64,000 nt of DNA from Sorangium cellulosum (GTDB lineage: Bacteria > Myxococcota_A > Polyangia > Polyangiales > Polyangiaceae), in assembly GCF_004135735.1 (NCBI RefSeq), contig NZ_CP012670.1, positions 1,240,001 to 1,304,000 on the forward strand, written 5' to 3'. Under the pieces are notes generated by a model. It was not told the DNA's origin. It did no database searches and was given only the letters and a program-made list of their open reading frames with translations. Every line of letters begins with the position of its first letter. Position 1 is the first letter of the stretch. The position numbers and the translations under genes were made by a program. Of the stretch, positions 8,852-16,886 are shown piece by piece.

Positions 8852-9437
8852 GTGTCCACCGCTCCACCGAAGCGCCCGGCCACCGCGGCGGATCTGCTGG
8901 CCCTCCCCGAGGCGCAGCGCTTCCACGAGGTCATCGACGGCCAGCCCAAGGCCGTCCCGTCGTTCGAGCACGGCGACGCTCAGTCCGCCGTGGTCGCGCT
9001 CGTGAAGATCCCCTTCCAGCGGTGCCCTGGAGGCCGCTGGCCCGGCGGCGGGTGGTTCGCCACGGAGGTCGAGATCGAGCTCGCGCCGGACCAGGTGTAC
9101 CGGCCCGACGTGGCCGGCTGGCGCCGCGAACGCACGCCGGAGCGCCCCGGCGGCAGCCCTGTCCGGATCCGGCCCGACTGGGGCTGAGAGGCGCTCTCTC
9201 CCGACAACGCGCGAAATGACACGGTGAAGAAGATGCGTGACCATCAGCGCTGCGGGCTCACACGATTACTGGATCGTCGATCCCCGAGAGGAGACACTCA
9301 CCGTGTATCGATGGACGCCGGAGGGGTATCTCGTGGCGCTCCGCGCAGCGCGGGGGGAGCGCGTCAGGGCCGAGCCTTTCGAGGCCATCGCGCTTCAGGT
9401 CGGGGTGCTCTTCGGCGATGAGCACGACGACGGGTGA
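8852..9437 (+). pseudogene. Uma2-family (DUF820) endonuclease-like gene, broken by a stop and a frameshift
   Basis: From GTG 8852 the frame gives LLALPEAQRFHEVIDGQP, a GWFATEVEIEL strand and YRPDVAGWRRER, all typical of Uma2 proteins (PD-(D/E)XK fold). At RPDWG the frame meets TGA (9185-9187) where the family has WxCE. Past the stop the same frame continues EALSPDNARNDTVKKMR, clearly family sequence. Near 9240 the match jumps one frame to HDYWIVDPREETLTVYRW and ends at 9437. So there is one nonsense change (TGC to TGA fits) plus one frameshift. The last 20 bases overlap the hutF start. Confidence 0.75.
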
Positions 9438-10620
9438 TCCCCCCGGCGCCCCGGCCGGCCGCGCGGCGATGCGGCTGACCGCGCGCGCCATCGAGCTGCC
9501 GGCGCTCGCGAGCGCCCACTCCCACGCGTTCCAGCGCGGGATGCGCGGCGAGGCGCAGCGGCCCGGGCCGCCCGGGGCGTCCGGCGCGAGGGCGGCGGAC
9601 GACTTCTGGTCGTGGCGAGGCGCGATGTACGCGCTCGCCGACGCGCTCACGCCGGAGTCCATTCACGCGATCTCGAAGGTGGCCTATCGCGAGCTCCGCG
9701 CCGCGGGCGTCCGCACCGTGGGCGAGTTCCACTACGTGCACCACCAGCCGGGCGGCGCGCCCTACGCGGATCGCACGATCCTCGCGGACGCGGTGATCGA
9801 GGCCGCGCGCGAGGAGGGCCTCCGGATCGCGCTGCTCCGGGTCGTCTACGCGCGCGCCGGCGCGGGCCGGCCGCCCGAGGGGGCGCAGCGGCGCTTCTCG
9901 GACGGCTCGCTCGACGCGGCGCTCGCCGACGTCGACGCGCTGCGGGCGCGCTACGCGGGCTGCGACGACGTGCGCGTCGGGGTCGCGCCGCACAGCGTGC
10001 GCGCGGTGCCGCCGGCGTGGCTCGGCGAGGTCTCGCGGTACGCGGCGGCGCACGGGCTCATGCTGCACATGCACGTGGCGGAGCAGCCCGCCGAGATCGA
10101 GGCGTGCCTCGCGGAGACGGGCCGGCGCCCGGTGGAGCTCCTGGCCGACCACGGCGTCCTGAGCGAGCGCTTCGTGGCGGTGCACGCGACGCACCTCGCG
10201 CCGCACGAGCCGGCGCTGCTCGGCGCGGCGGGGGCGTTCGCGTGCCTGTGCCCCACCACCGAGCGCGACCTCGGCGACGGGCTGCCCGACGTGGGCGCGC
10301 TGCTCGGGGCGGGCGTGCGGCTGTGCGTGGGGGTCGACAGCCACGTGCTCACCGATCCGTTCGAGGACCTCCGGGGCGTCGAGCTCGGCGAGCGGCTGCG
10401 GACGGGGCGGCGCGTGACGCTGCGGGGCGAGGGCGGGAGGACGCCGGCGGAGGCGCTCTGGGAGATCGGCTCGCTGCGGGGGGCCGAGGCGTGCGGGTTC
10501 GCGGACGCGGGGGGGTGCGTCGCGATACGCCGGGACGCGCCGGCGCTCGCGCTGGTGCGGGAGGAGCGGCTCCTGGATGCGGTGGTGTTCAGCGGGAGCC
10601 CGGCGATCGTGGCGGGGTGA
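9418..10620 (+). CDS. hutF: Formimidoylglutamate deiminase
   Basis: This amidohydrolase removes ammonia from N-formimidoyl-L-glutamate in the five-step histidine degradation pathway. Seen here: metal motif SAHSHAFQRG (H34, H36), DFWSWRGAMYALADALTPE, GEFHYVHHQPGG (104-112), HMHVAEQPAEIE (H217, H219), VHATHL (255-260) and GVDSH (D307). These follow the HutF order closely. At 400 residues it is shorter than the usual roughly 450, mainly because the N-terminal small domain is reduced. ATG 9418 lies inside the Uma2 remnant; Met-18 (9469) is the other candidate start. No other hut gene is in the window. Confidence 0.85.
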   Translation: MSTTTGDPPGAPAGRAAMRLTARAIELPALASAHSHAFQRGMRGEAQRPGPPGASGARAADDFWSWRGAMYALADALTPESIHAISKVAYRELRAAGVRTVGEFHYVHHQPGGAPYADRTILADAVIEAAREEGLRIALLRVVYARAGAGRPPEGAQRRFSDGSLDAALADVDALRARYAGCDDVRVGVAPHSVRAVPPAWLGEVSRYAAAHGLMLHMHVAEQPAEIEACLAETGRRPVELLADHGVLSERFVAVHATHLAPHEPALLGAAGAFACLCPTTERDLGDGLPDVGALLGAGVRLCVGVDSHVLTDPFEDLRGVELGERLRTGRRVTLRGEGGRTPAEALWEIGSLRGAEACGFADAGGCVAIRRDAPALALVREERLLDAVVFSGSPAIVAG

Positions 10621-10760
10621 CGGTCGCGCTCGCCCCGTCCTGCACAGCCCATCCGCATCCGTCGCCGTCGTTGCAGCCGCCGGCCCGCTTCCATCGCGCT
10701 CCACGCCGCTCGGCCCGGCGGGGCCGCATGGCACCTGGCGCGTACGCTAGGATCGTCAGC

Positions 10761-10991
10761 ATGATCGACGCAGCAGAACGGATCCTCCACGAGGCGCTCG
10801 AGCTCTCCGAGCAGGAGCGGGTGGAGATCGCTGCCGAGCTGCTGTCCAGCCTGGGTCCGCCGGACCTTCGCTCGGATGAGGACTGGATCGCGGAGATCGA
10901 GCGCCGCGCCAGCGCTGCCGGGGCTGGTAGTCCAGGGATTCCCTGGGGACAGGCGCGCGCGGAGCTCGAGCGCGAGCTCGGGCGCTGGTGA
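10761..10991 (+). CDS. Addiction-module antitoxin component (TIGR02574-like), orphan
   Basis: This 76-residue protein begins MIDAAERILHEALELSEQERVEIAAELLSS. The pattern of an amphipathic helix, then LSEQERVEIAAELL, is typical of the short antitoxin-like proteins annotated as putative addiction module components. It ends with PWGQARAELERELGRW, matching the family tail around the -W-x-E- segment. Normally a RelE/ParE toxin gene overlaps the end. Here the following 60 bases encode nothing recognisable and then a Uma2 fragment appears on the other strand, so the toxin seems to be lost. Confidence 0.7.
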   Translation: MIDAAERILHEALELSEQERVEIAAELLSSLGPPDLRSDEDWIAEIERRASAAGAGSPGIPWGQARAELERELGRW

Positions 10992-11053
10992 GGGCCGTGG
11001 ACGCGCTGCTCGGGCGCGCCCACGTGGGTGAGGGAGGGTCGCGCGGAGATCGC

Positions 11054-11310
11054 TCACGAGGGCGTGGGAGGCGCCCCGAGCGCGTCGCGGTCGATCTCGT
11101 CGAGGGAGACGGTGCAGCCGATGGATGAGAGCTCGATCGACGCGGGCCACGGCACGTCGCGGAGCGTCCAGGTGCCGTCCTCGTTGCGGCGATAGTGCTC
11201 GACCCGGCGCTCCTGCTGCGAGACCAGCACGTACTCGCGCAGCGCGGGGATACGCCGGGTGTGCTCGTCCGGGCCTCGGGCAGACGGGGAGCAGACCTGG
11301 AGCGCACGTC
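11054..11310 (-). pseudogene. Uma2-family gene, C-terminal fragment
   Basis: The leftward frame encodes LQVCSPS, then TRRIPALREYVLVSQQERRVEHYRRNEDGTWTL and SIGCTVSLDEIDRD before the stop at 11054. This is the C-terminal third of an Uma2 protein. About six residues between the SPS motif and RRIPALREY are missing compared with the family. Upstream (rightward) the frame turns into G-rich low-complexity sequence with no start or N-terminal domain. It is a truncated copy, different from the Uma2 pseudogene at 8.9-9.4 kb. Confidence 0.7.
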
Positions 11311-11749
11311 CTGGGTGCGCAAGGGTGACCCCCGCTCTCGGGAGGGCGACGCGGGGGCGCGACGCGGGGGCGGCGGGGGTCGCGGGATGGGGGTACCGGC
11401 GCGATCGAGCGGGACCGCGGACGGAAGGGCGGATCCCCCTGGCCGGCAGGCGTCGCCCCCGGCCCGGGGGGCGGGGGCCCCGCGGAAAATGAGGCGTGGG
11501 AGGTGGGGGGTGAGCGCGGCGAGGTGGGGGATGAGTCGGGCGAGGTGGGGGATGAGAGGGCGGAGACGGGGACGGCGTGGCGCGTGGCGGGGGGCGAGCG
11601 CGGCGAGCCGGGGGGGGCAGCGCCCGAGGCGGGGAAGCGAGCGGCGGAGGTGGGGGAGATCCCGGCAAAGCGTCGGGGAGAACGGAAGGGGCTGGGCGAG
11701 GGGGTACGAGCGGAGCCCTGGTAACCGTTCTGACCGGGAGCAGCGGTGA
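11311..11749. repeat. G-rich low-complexity intergenic tract
   Basis: No gene is supported in this stretch. It is strongly purine-biased on the + strand, with runs of G and degenerate repeats of GCGAGGTGGGGGATGAG spaced about 21 bases apart between roughly 11515 and 11560. Frames through it give only Arg/Gly-rich translations. It separates the Uma2 fragment from a cytochrome c gene that has lost its 5' end, so it may mark a rearrangement junction. Confidence 0.5.
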
Positions 11750-11830
11750 CACTTCCTTGAGCTACGGGCCCCTGCTCCGGGAGGACTGGAAACAGGGGCG
11801 GGCGGCGCCCTTTACGACAACTGGTGGGCG

Positions 11831-12448
11831 GTGATCGGCGCCGAGGCGCCTGGCACCGATCACCCGCTGTGGGCGAGCCGGCCGGACACCGCGAGCAACA
11901 CGCGCTCCGGCGCGGACACGTGGCGGTGCAAGGAGTGTCACGGCTGGGACTACGAGGGCAAGGACGGCGCGTACGGCAGCGGCGGTCATCGCACCGGAAT
12001 CGCCGGCGTGCTCGGCACGCGGAAGACGCAGGCCGAGATCGTCGACTTGCTCGCGGATGCAGGCGGGCACGCCTTCGGGGCGGTGCTCGGCGAGCAGGCG
12101 CTCAGAGATCTGGCGGTGTTCGTCAGCGAGTGGACGATCGACACGAGCAAGTACATCGGTCCGGACGGCAAGTTCATCCGTGACGCCGTGGCGGGCGAGC
12201 AGACGTTCCAGTCGACTTGCGTGAGCTGCCACGGACCGCAGGGGCTCAACACCACGGTCGTCGGCGGCGAGCCGGGGTTCGAGGACTTCCCGGGTCTGAT
12301 CGCGAACGACAACCCGCACGAGTTCCTGCACAAAGTCCGCTTCGGTCAGCCCGGGACGGCGATGCCGCCGCTGGCCGAGAGCCCGGAGGTGCTGGGCGAC
12401 CTCGGCGCGTACGCCCAGACGCTGCCCCTGCAGCCGGAGGCGAACTAG
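11831..12448 (+). CDS. Di-haem cytochrome c-like protein, 5' end probably lost
   Basis: Two haem-binding motifs are present, CKECH (with WRCKECHGWDYEGKDGAYGSG) and CVSCH, each followed by a Met-containing segment (TAMPPLAES near the end). Such proteins carry electrons in the periplasm. GTG 11831 is only a nominal start: the frame is open back to 11750, and the upstream codons (GALYDNWWAVIGAEAP) look like part of the same domain. No ATG, ribosome site or signal peptide is found there, yet haem attachment requires export. The gene is therefore probably a 5' truncated remnant next to low-complexity DNA, or carries a frameshift. Confidence 0.65.
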   Translation: MIGAEAPGTDHPLWASRPDTASNTRSGADTWRCKECHGWDYEGKDGAYGSGGHRTGIAGVLGTRKTQAEIVDLLADAGGHAFGAVLGEQALRDLAVFVSEWTIDTSKYIGPDGKFIRDAVAGEQTFQSTCVSCHGPQGLNTTVVGGEPGFEDFPGLIANDNPHEFLHKVRFGQPGTAMPPLAESPEVLGDLGAYAQTLPLQPEAN

Positions 12449-12612
12449 CACACCTGCGGGAAATGTGCTCGATCTCCCGGCCGCCGATCTGCCCGCCGCG
12501 CCGCCCGAGCGCGCGCATGGGACGACGAAAATGCGGTGTCACGGGAGAGGAGCGCTCGACCGGTGGACGGGAGGGCCCGGGACCGCTCGATCCCCCGCCT
12601 CGAACGCGAGGA

Positions 12613-12645
12613 AGGCCGCTCGAGCCCCGGGGACTCGAGCGGCCT
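12613..12645. terminator. GC-rich hairpin between convergent genes
   Basis: AGGCCGCTCGAG (12613-12624) pairs perfectly with CTCGAGCGGCCT (12634-12645) across a CCCCGGGG-A centre that is itself nearly palindromic. It lies between the end of the rightward cytochrome gene and the end of the leftward esterase gene, where a bidirectional terminator is expected. No T-tract is visible, as is common in this GC range. Confidence 0.7.
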
Positions 12646-12678
12646 CGGTCGCGCGGACGCTCGCCGAGCGCCGCTTCG

Positions 12679-13779
12679 TCACCACCCCAGCGCTTCGATC
12701 ATCTTCTCACCATAACGCGTGCCCATGAGGACAACGGACGCATGATCGAAGTGGTACTGATCCATGACCTTGGTCCCCTGCTGACTGACCCAGTATCCAT
12801 CAGGCAGCATGTCGGCCGCCTGGTGCACGAGGCTGTTATGCCCGCTGCAACATCCGCCTGCAGGCAGCTCCCCGAGGATGAAGGGAACGTCGTAGTCGAC
12901 ACCCCAGGCCGCTTTCACCTCGTTATAGAGCTGAACGACCTTGCCAGGCCATGAGCTCTGGCCATTGTCGGACTCGCCCTGGTGAAAGATAATGCCCGCG
13001 AAGCGCGCGTTCTCGGCCGTCTTCGCCTTGGCGATCTTGTTCAAGATCATCTGGTGATGTGAGCCACCAGAGATGAACGTGTTGATCGACTCGCCGCTCT
13101 CAGCAGTAGCGACCAACCCGATCGTGTCCCCCTCGGGCAGCTTTTCGAGCAGGGTCTTGCCGAACCATATGCCGGGGTCGACCGCCGTCGACAGGTTCCA
13201 TCCCTTTTCACCAGGGCAATCGCTGAGCGGCGGATTGGCCAGGTTCCACTGTCCGGCCGGCTGGTTGCATCCGCCGAGGACCTTGAGCCGCTCGTCAGTG
13301 TTCTGGTCACTGGCCTGTTTGTCTGCGACGCCAGCCATGTTCGACTGGCCCATGAGCATGAAGATGTGGAACGTCGGACTCGAGCTCGGTGCGCCGCCGG
13401 TGCCTGCCGCGCCGCCACCCGATCCGGTCACGCCCGTCGAGGCGCCTCCGGTCCCCGCGTTGGTGCTACCCGTCGAGGCGCCTCCGGTCCCCGCGTTGGT
13501 GCTACCCGTCGAGGCGCCTCCGGTCCCCGCGTTGGTGCTACCCGTCGAGGCGCCTCCGGTCCCCGCGTTGGTGCTACCCGTCGAGGCGCCTCCGGTCCCC
13601 GCGTTGGTGCTCCCCGTCGAGGGGCCTCCGGTCCCCGGACCGGCCCCTCCGGTGTTGCCGACATCACCGGTCGAGCCGGGCGAAGAGGACTCGCCACATC
13701 CGGACGCGGCAATGATGGCGAGAAATGGGAAGAGGAGGAATCTGGCGGTGCCTCGGAGTGTGCGGTTCATCTGGGTCAT
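12679..13779 (-). CDS. SASA-family (sialate O-acetylesterase-like) carbohydrate esterase lipoprotein
   Basis: The 366-residue protein has a lipoprotein signal ending in AASGC (Cys-28), a Gly/Thr/Ser linker of six near-identical 12-residue repeats (GTGGASTGSTNA), and an SGNH/SASA esterase domain. Motifs seen are IFMLMGQSNMAG (nucleophile Ser in GQSN), GIIFHQGESDN (oxyanion/block III) and a late DQYHFDHAS (catalytic Asp/His). It should remove acetyl groups from polysaccharide outside the cytoplasm. The start at 13779 has GAGG 8 bases upstream; ATG 13785 and 13770 are alternatives. The gene is a single unit ending at a strong hairpin. Confidence 0.82.
   Translation of the reverse strand: MTQMNRTLRGTARFLLFPFLAIIAASGCGESSSPGSTGDVGNTGGAGPGTGGPSTGSTNAGTGGASTGSTNAGTGGASTGSTNAGTGGASTGSTNAGTGGASTGSTNAGTGGASTGVTGSGGGAAGTGGAPSSSPTFHIFMLMGQSNMAGVADKQASDQNTDERLKVLGGCNQPAGQWNLANPPLSDCPGEKGWNLSTAVDPGIWFGKTLLEKLPEGDTIGLVATAESGESINTFISGGSHHQMILNKIAKAKTAENARFAGIIFHQGESDNGQSSWPGKVVQLYNEVKAAWGVDYDVPFILGELPAGGCCSGHNSLVHQAADMLPDGYWVSQQGTKVMDQYHFDHASVVLMGTRYGEKMIEALGW
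13433..13639 (-). repeat. In-frame 36-bp tandem repeat (esterase linker)
   Basis: Five to six copies of a 36-base unit (GAGGCGCCTCCGGTCCCCGC then GTTGGTGCTACCCGTC on the + strand) are nearly identical at DNA level, with changes only in the outer copies. Identity at synonymous sites means recent expansion or homogenisation. Each unit adds 12 linker residues between the lipid anchor and the esterase domain. Confidence 0.9.
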
Positions 13780-14268
13780 GGTCATTGCCTCATCGCGCCG
13801 AGGCGCGATCAGAACGGAAGGGCGGAATTGGTGGGCCGGCGGCGCGATGCCGGCAGGGCGAACCTCGCCCGCAAAGAGCTCAGCGCCGAGGCATAATCTA
13901 TCGCAACTCGGGAGCCTGGCATCCAGGATTCGGCCTGGGGCGACGCGGGGAGAAGGCCGTCATCGATGGATTCTTCCATCGTCGACGGCGGCACGTCCTT
14001 CCGTGCGCCGCGAGCGCCGACCGGTCCTTTCGAGGCGAAGCGGTTTCACGGTCCGGGACCGCGGATACTTGAAACGGGCGCGCCGCGCGGGCAACGCAGG
14101 GGACTCAACACGAGGCAAACGCGCTGCGTCGCGAAATCGGCGAGCCGCTCGGTGTGCCTGGCTGCTCGTATCACCCAGCGCGCTTGCAGGATCTCGAAGC
14201 CGTGGATCGCGCTGGAGCGAGCCGCACACGACGCTCGCGAGCGACGCGGCCGAGGCCGCCGCGGCCGC
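13780..14268. other. Intergenic region with a hairpin
   Basis: No gene is supported here; frames are short and Arg-rich. It contains a dyad around 13960-13992 (CCGTCATCGATGGA facing TCCATCGTCGACGG, 12 of 14 pairs). The region must hold the promoter of the leftward esterase and the 3' end of the leftward membrane-protein gene ending at 14269. Confidence 0.4.
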
Positions 14269-15096
14269 TCAGCCGAGGGCGCCCGCCACGAGCTGCGCCG
14301 CCCGCAGGACGAGCGCCGCCGCCGCCCCGACGCTCCACGCGCGCGCGAGCCACCACTGCACCTCGGCGCCGTTGATCCACGGCGGCACCCACGCAGGCGG
14401 CGCCGCCAGATCCGCCGCGGTGAGGACCCGCTCGCGCTCCGGCGCCGCGCGGTAGCCGCGCTCGCCGCCGCGGATGCGCTCCTCCGCCCGCACCTGCACC
14501 AGCAGCCGCGCGCCGCGGCCGTCCGCGAGCAGCGCCGCGGCCGCGCGCCGCGCCGCCGGCGCCATCGGAAGCTCGACCGATCCGCCGCGCGCCGTCAGCC
14601 GGAGCGCGCCCTCGCCCGCGCGCTCGACGCGGGCCTTGACCCAGCCCTCGTCCCGCGCGCCGCAGAGCAGCGCGCCGAGCGGCGCGAGCGCGGGGCGCGG
14701 GCCCGGCCGGGGCGCGCGCCGCCCGGGGAACAGGCGCGCGGCGAGCACCCAGAGGCCGAGCGGGAGCACCGACAGCAGCGGGTGCAGCTCGAGCGCGCTG
14801 GCCACGCCCGCCACCCCGTCGAGCACCGGGAAGCCGAACACGCCCGCGGCGGCGATCGCGCCGACGGCGATCGTCGCCCCGAACCCCCCGACCACGCCCA
14901 CGGCGACGTTGCCGATCGCGATGACGCCGACGGCGACGTTGCCGATCGCGATGAAGCCGCGCGCGACGTTGCCGACCGCGATGAAGCCCGTGACGACGTT
15001 GCCGAACACGAGGAACCCGTTCGCGAGGTTGCCGGCGTCGAACCAGCGCGCGCGGGGCGCGCCCGAGGGGCGGTCGGCCCGGAGCGGGGCGCTCAT
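14269..15096 (-). CDS. Membrane protein with decapeptide GNVxxGxIAI repeats
   Basis: This 275-residue protein has an unusual N-terminal region of tandem 10-residue hydrophobic repeats: GNLANGFLVF, GNVVTGFIAV, GNVARGFIAI, GNVAVGVIAI, GNVAVGVVGG. Two hydrophobic segments (around 70-120) and a soluble region with a DUF-like beta-rich part (EGWVKARVERAGEGALRL) follow, and the C-terminus is hydrophobic. The repeats predict a regular beta or membrane-inserted stack with Asn every ten residues. The ATG at 15096 overlaps the stop of the DUF5924 gene (ATGA), so the two are co-translated. Function unknown; physical partnership with the upstream product is likely. Confidence 0.72.
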   Translation of the reverse strand: MSAPLRADRPSGAPRARWFDAGNLANGFLVFGNVVTGFIAVGNVARGFIAIGNVAVGVIAIGNVAVGVVGGFGATIAVGAIAAAGVFGFPVLDGVAGVASALELHPLLSVLPLGLWVLAARLFPGRRAPRPGPRPALAPLGALLCGARDEGWVKARVERAGEGALRLTARGGSVELPMAPAARRAAAALLADGRGARLLVQVRAEERIRGGERGYRAAPERERVLTAADLAAPPAWVPPWINGAEVQWWLARAWSVGAAAALVLRAAQLVAGALG

Positions 15097-16718
15097 TCCG
15101 TGACCTCGAACGAGGTGCGGCCGACGAGCTGGCCGTCCTCCGTCTCGACGTCCACGGTCCAGTGGCCGGTCAGGCGGCGCGGCATGCGCCCGCCCGCGAG
15201 CTGCGACTTGAGCCGCACCGCGCCCTCCGGCCCCGGGACGCGCAGCGTCTCCTCGGGCGCGCGGTAGACCTCGCGCCCCTCGTGCCGCCAGACATGGTGC
15301 AGGCGGTCGCCGTCGCCGCCGGGCACCACCACGTCCGTCACCGCGAGGAGCTGCCGGATGACCGAGGCGTGGAGCGACGTGACCGACATCGCGAGCCGGC
15401 CGTCCGGGAGCACGGTGGGGCCCACGGCCGCGGTCGACAGGTGCATCGGCACCGGCGGGATGAGCTCCCGCGTCCCGTAGGCGAGCCCGACCCCCGCGGC
15501 GGACGCGAGGACGAGGAACACCGCGCCCACCCTGCTCCAGAGGGCGCCGAACGGCAGGTGCAGCGTGCAGAAGCCGAGCACGGACACGAGCGCGGCCGAG
15601 AGCAGCGTGTAGAGCGTCCGGGTGTCGGGGAAGAGCGCCGGGATGACGAGGTTCAGGCACGCGAAGAGCGTCACCCCGTAAAACACCGAGGCGAGCGTCT
15701 TCCAGCGCATGAGCACGCGGTCGAAGACGAGATCGAGCGTCGAGAGCACGGCGCAGGCGCCGAGGAGGAGGACGAACCAGCGGTTCGGCGCGTCGAGGCT
15801 GGCGCTCTTCCAGTAGAACGGGAGCAGGAAGAAGAGCATGCCCTGATAGAGGTTCTTCAGGACATAGGTCATCACGAGGAAGCGGAGCCGCGCGCCGCGC
15901 CACGCCGTCGCGAAATCCTGGCGGGCGCCGGTGCCGAAGAGCCGGAAGAACAGGAGCACGAGCAGCCACGCGACGCTGACCGAGACGGCGAGGAAGCGGG
16001 CGTTCTGGAACCCCTTCTGCGCGAACGCCACCACGAAGGCGCCGAGGCCGAGCGCATAGGCGGTGTGCAGCCACCAGAGCTTCCTGTGGTGTCGCTTGAG
16101 GAAGGCGCGGACCGAGGAGCGGAGGTCCGCGGGCGGGCCCTCCTCGGCCCCGGCGCCCGCAGCGGGATCGCTCGAGGGCGCCCTGGGCTCGGCCTTGACG
16201 GTCGGCGCGTCATCCTCTGCGGATCGGGCCTGCCGCTCGGGGACCTTGATCGTGCGGTCCTCGGGCTCGGCGCCAGGGGCGGCGGACCGGGGCGGCATGC
16301 GCAGGGTGACGTCGTCGAGGGAGCCGCTGCGGTCCTCGGGGGGAGCGGCCCCGCCCGGGCCGGGCGAGCGGGGCGGCGCGTGGCCCGGCGGGCCGCCGGG
16401 CTCGGCGCTCGGGATGTACAGGATCGTCGGCGCGTCCCCGAGGGCCTCGCGGACGCGCGTCTGCTGGAGCAACGTCGGGGCGTCCGAGGACGGCGGCGAG
16501 CGGCGCGAGGGCACGCTCGAGGATGGCGGCGAGGGCGCGCTCGGGGACGGCGGCGAGGGCCGCGAGGGCGCGCTCGGGGACGGCGGCGAGGGCCGCGAGG
16601 GCGCGCTCGGGGATGGCGGGGAGGGCCGCGAGGGCGCGCTCGGGGATGGCGGGGAGGGCGCGTTCGCGTGGGCCTCCGGGGCAGAGGCGTCAGGGGAGCG
16701 CGGCGCGTGCTGTTTCAT
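15093..16718 (-). CDS. DUF5924/DUF2914-type membrane protein
   Basis: The first roughly 200 of 541 residues are disordered: 11-residue Pro/Ser repeats (PSPPSPSAPSR), then acidic/Pro segments with repeated DAPT(I/V) motifs. A multi-helix membrane region follows (RKLWWLHTAYALGLGAFVVAF to about residue 430, some seven to eight helices). The C-terminal beta domain ends VRLKSQLAGG, then TGHWTVDVETEDGQLVGRTSFEV, matching DUF2914. The family role is unknown. The DAPT repeats resemble phospho-Thr or FHA-binding tails seen in signalling proteins; this is inference. The stop overlaps the next gene's start. Confidence 0.75.
   Translation of the reverse strand: MKQHAPRSPDASAPEAHANAPSPPSPSAPSRPSPPSPSAPSRPSPPSPSAPSRPSPPSPSAPSPPSSSVPSRRSPPSSDAPTLLQQTRVREALGDAPTILYIPSAEPGGPPGHAPPRSPGPGGAAPPEDRSGSLDDVTLRMPPRSAAPGAEPEDRTIKVPERQARSAEDDAPTVKAEPRAPSSDPAAGAGAEEGPPADLRSSVRAFLKRHHRKLWWLHTAYALGLGAFVVAFAQKGFQNARFLAVSVSVAWLLVLLFFRLFGTGARQDFATAWRGARLRFLVMTYVLKNLYQGMLFFLLPFYWKSASLDAPNRWFVLLLGACAVLSTLDLVFDRVLMRWKTLASVFYGVTLFACLNLVIPALFPDTRTLYTLLSAALVSVLGFCTLHLPFGALWSRVGAVFLVLASAAGVGLAYGTRELIPPVPMHLSTAAVGPTVLPDGRLAMSVTSLHASVIRQLLAVTDVVVPGGDGDRLHHVWRHEGREVYRAPEETLRVPGPEGAVRLKSQLAGGRMPRRLTGHWTVDVETEDGQLVGRTSFEVTE
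16504..16666 (-). repeat. In-frame 33-bp repeats (Pro/Ser tail)
   Basis: Four to five copies of a 33-base unit (containing GAGGGCGCGCTCGGGGA on the + strand) encode PSPPSPSAPSR in the disordered N-terminus of the DUF5924 protein. Copies differ by only a few bases. The + strand reads as G-rich GGCGGCGAGGG blocks. Confidence 0.85.
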
Positions 16719-16886
16719 GCCGGGGCGCAGCGTACCCGACGCGCGGCCCGCCTTCGAGCGCGGGACGATGGCCGCCCGCGAGCGCGGGACGAAGGCCGCC
16801 CGCGCCGGGCCGCGCTCGCCGCGCCCGCAGCGCCGGCGCGGCGAGCGCCTGGACCGGGGCGCGCGTGGGAGCGCCCCGGAGCAGGC

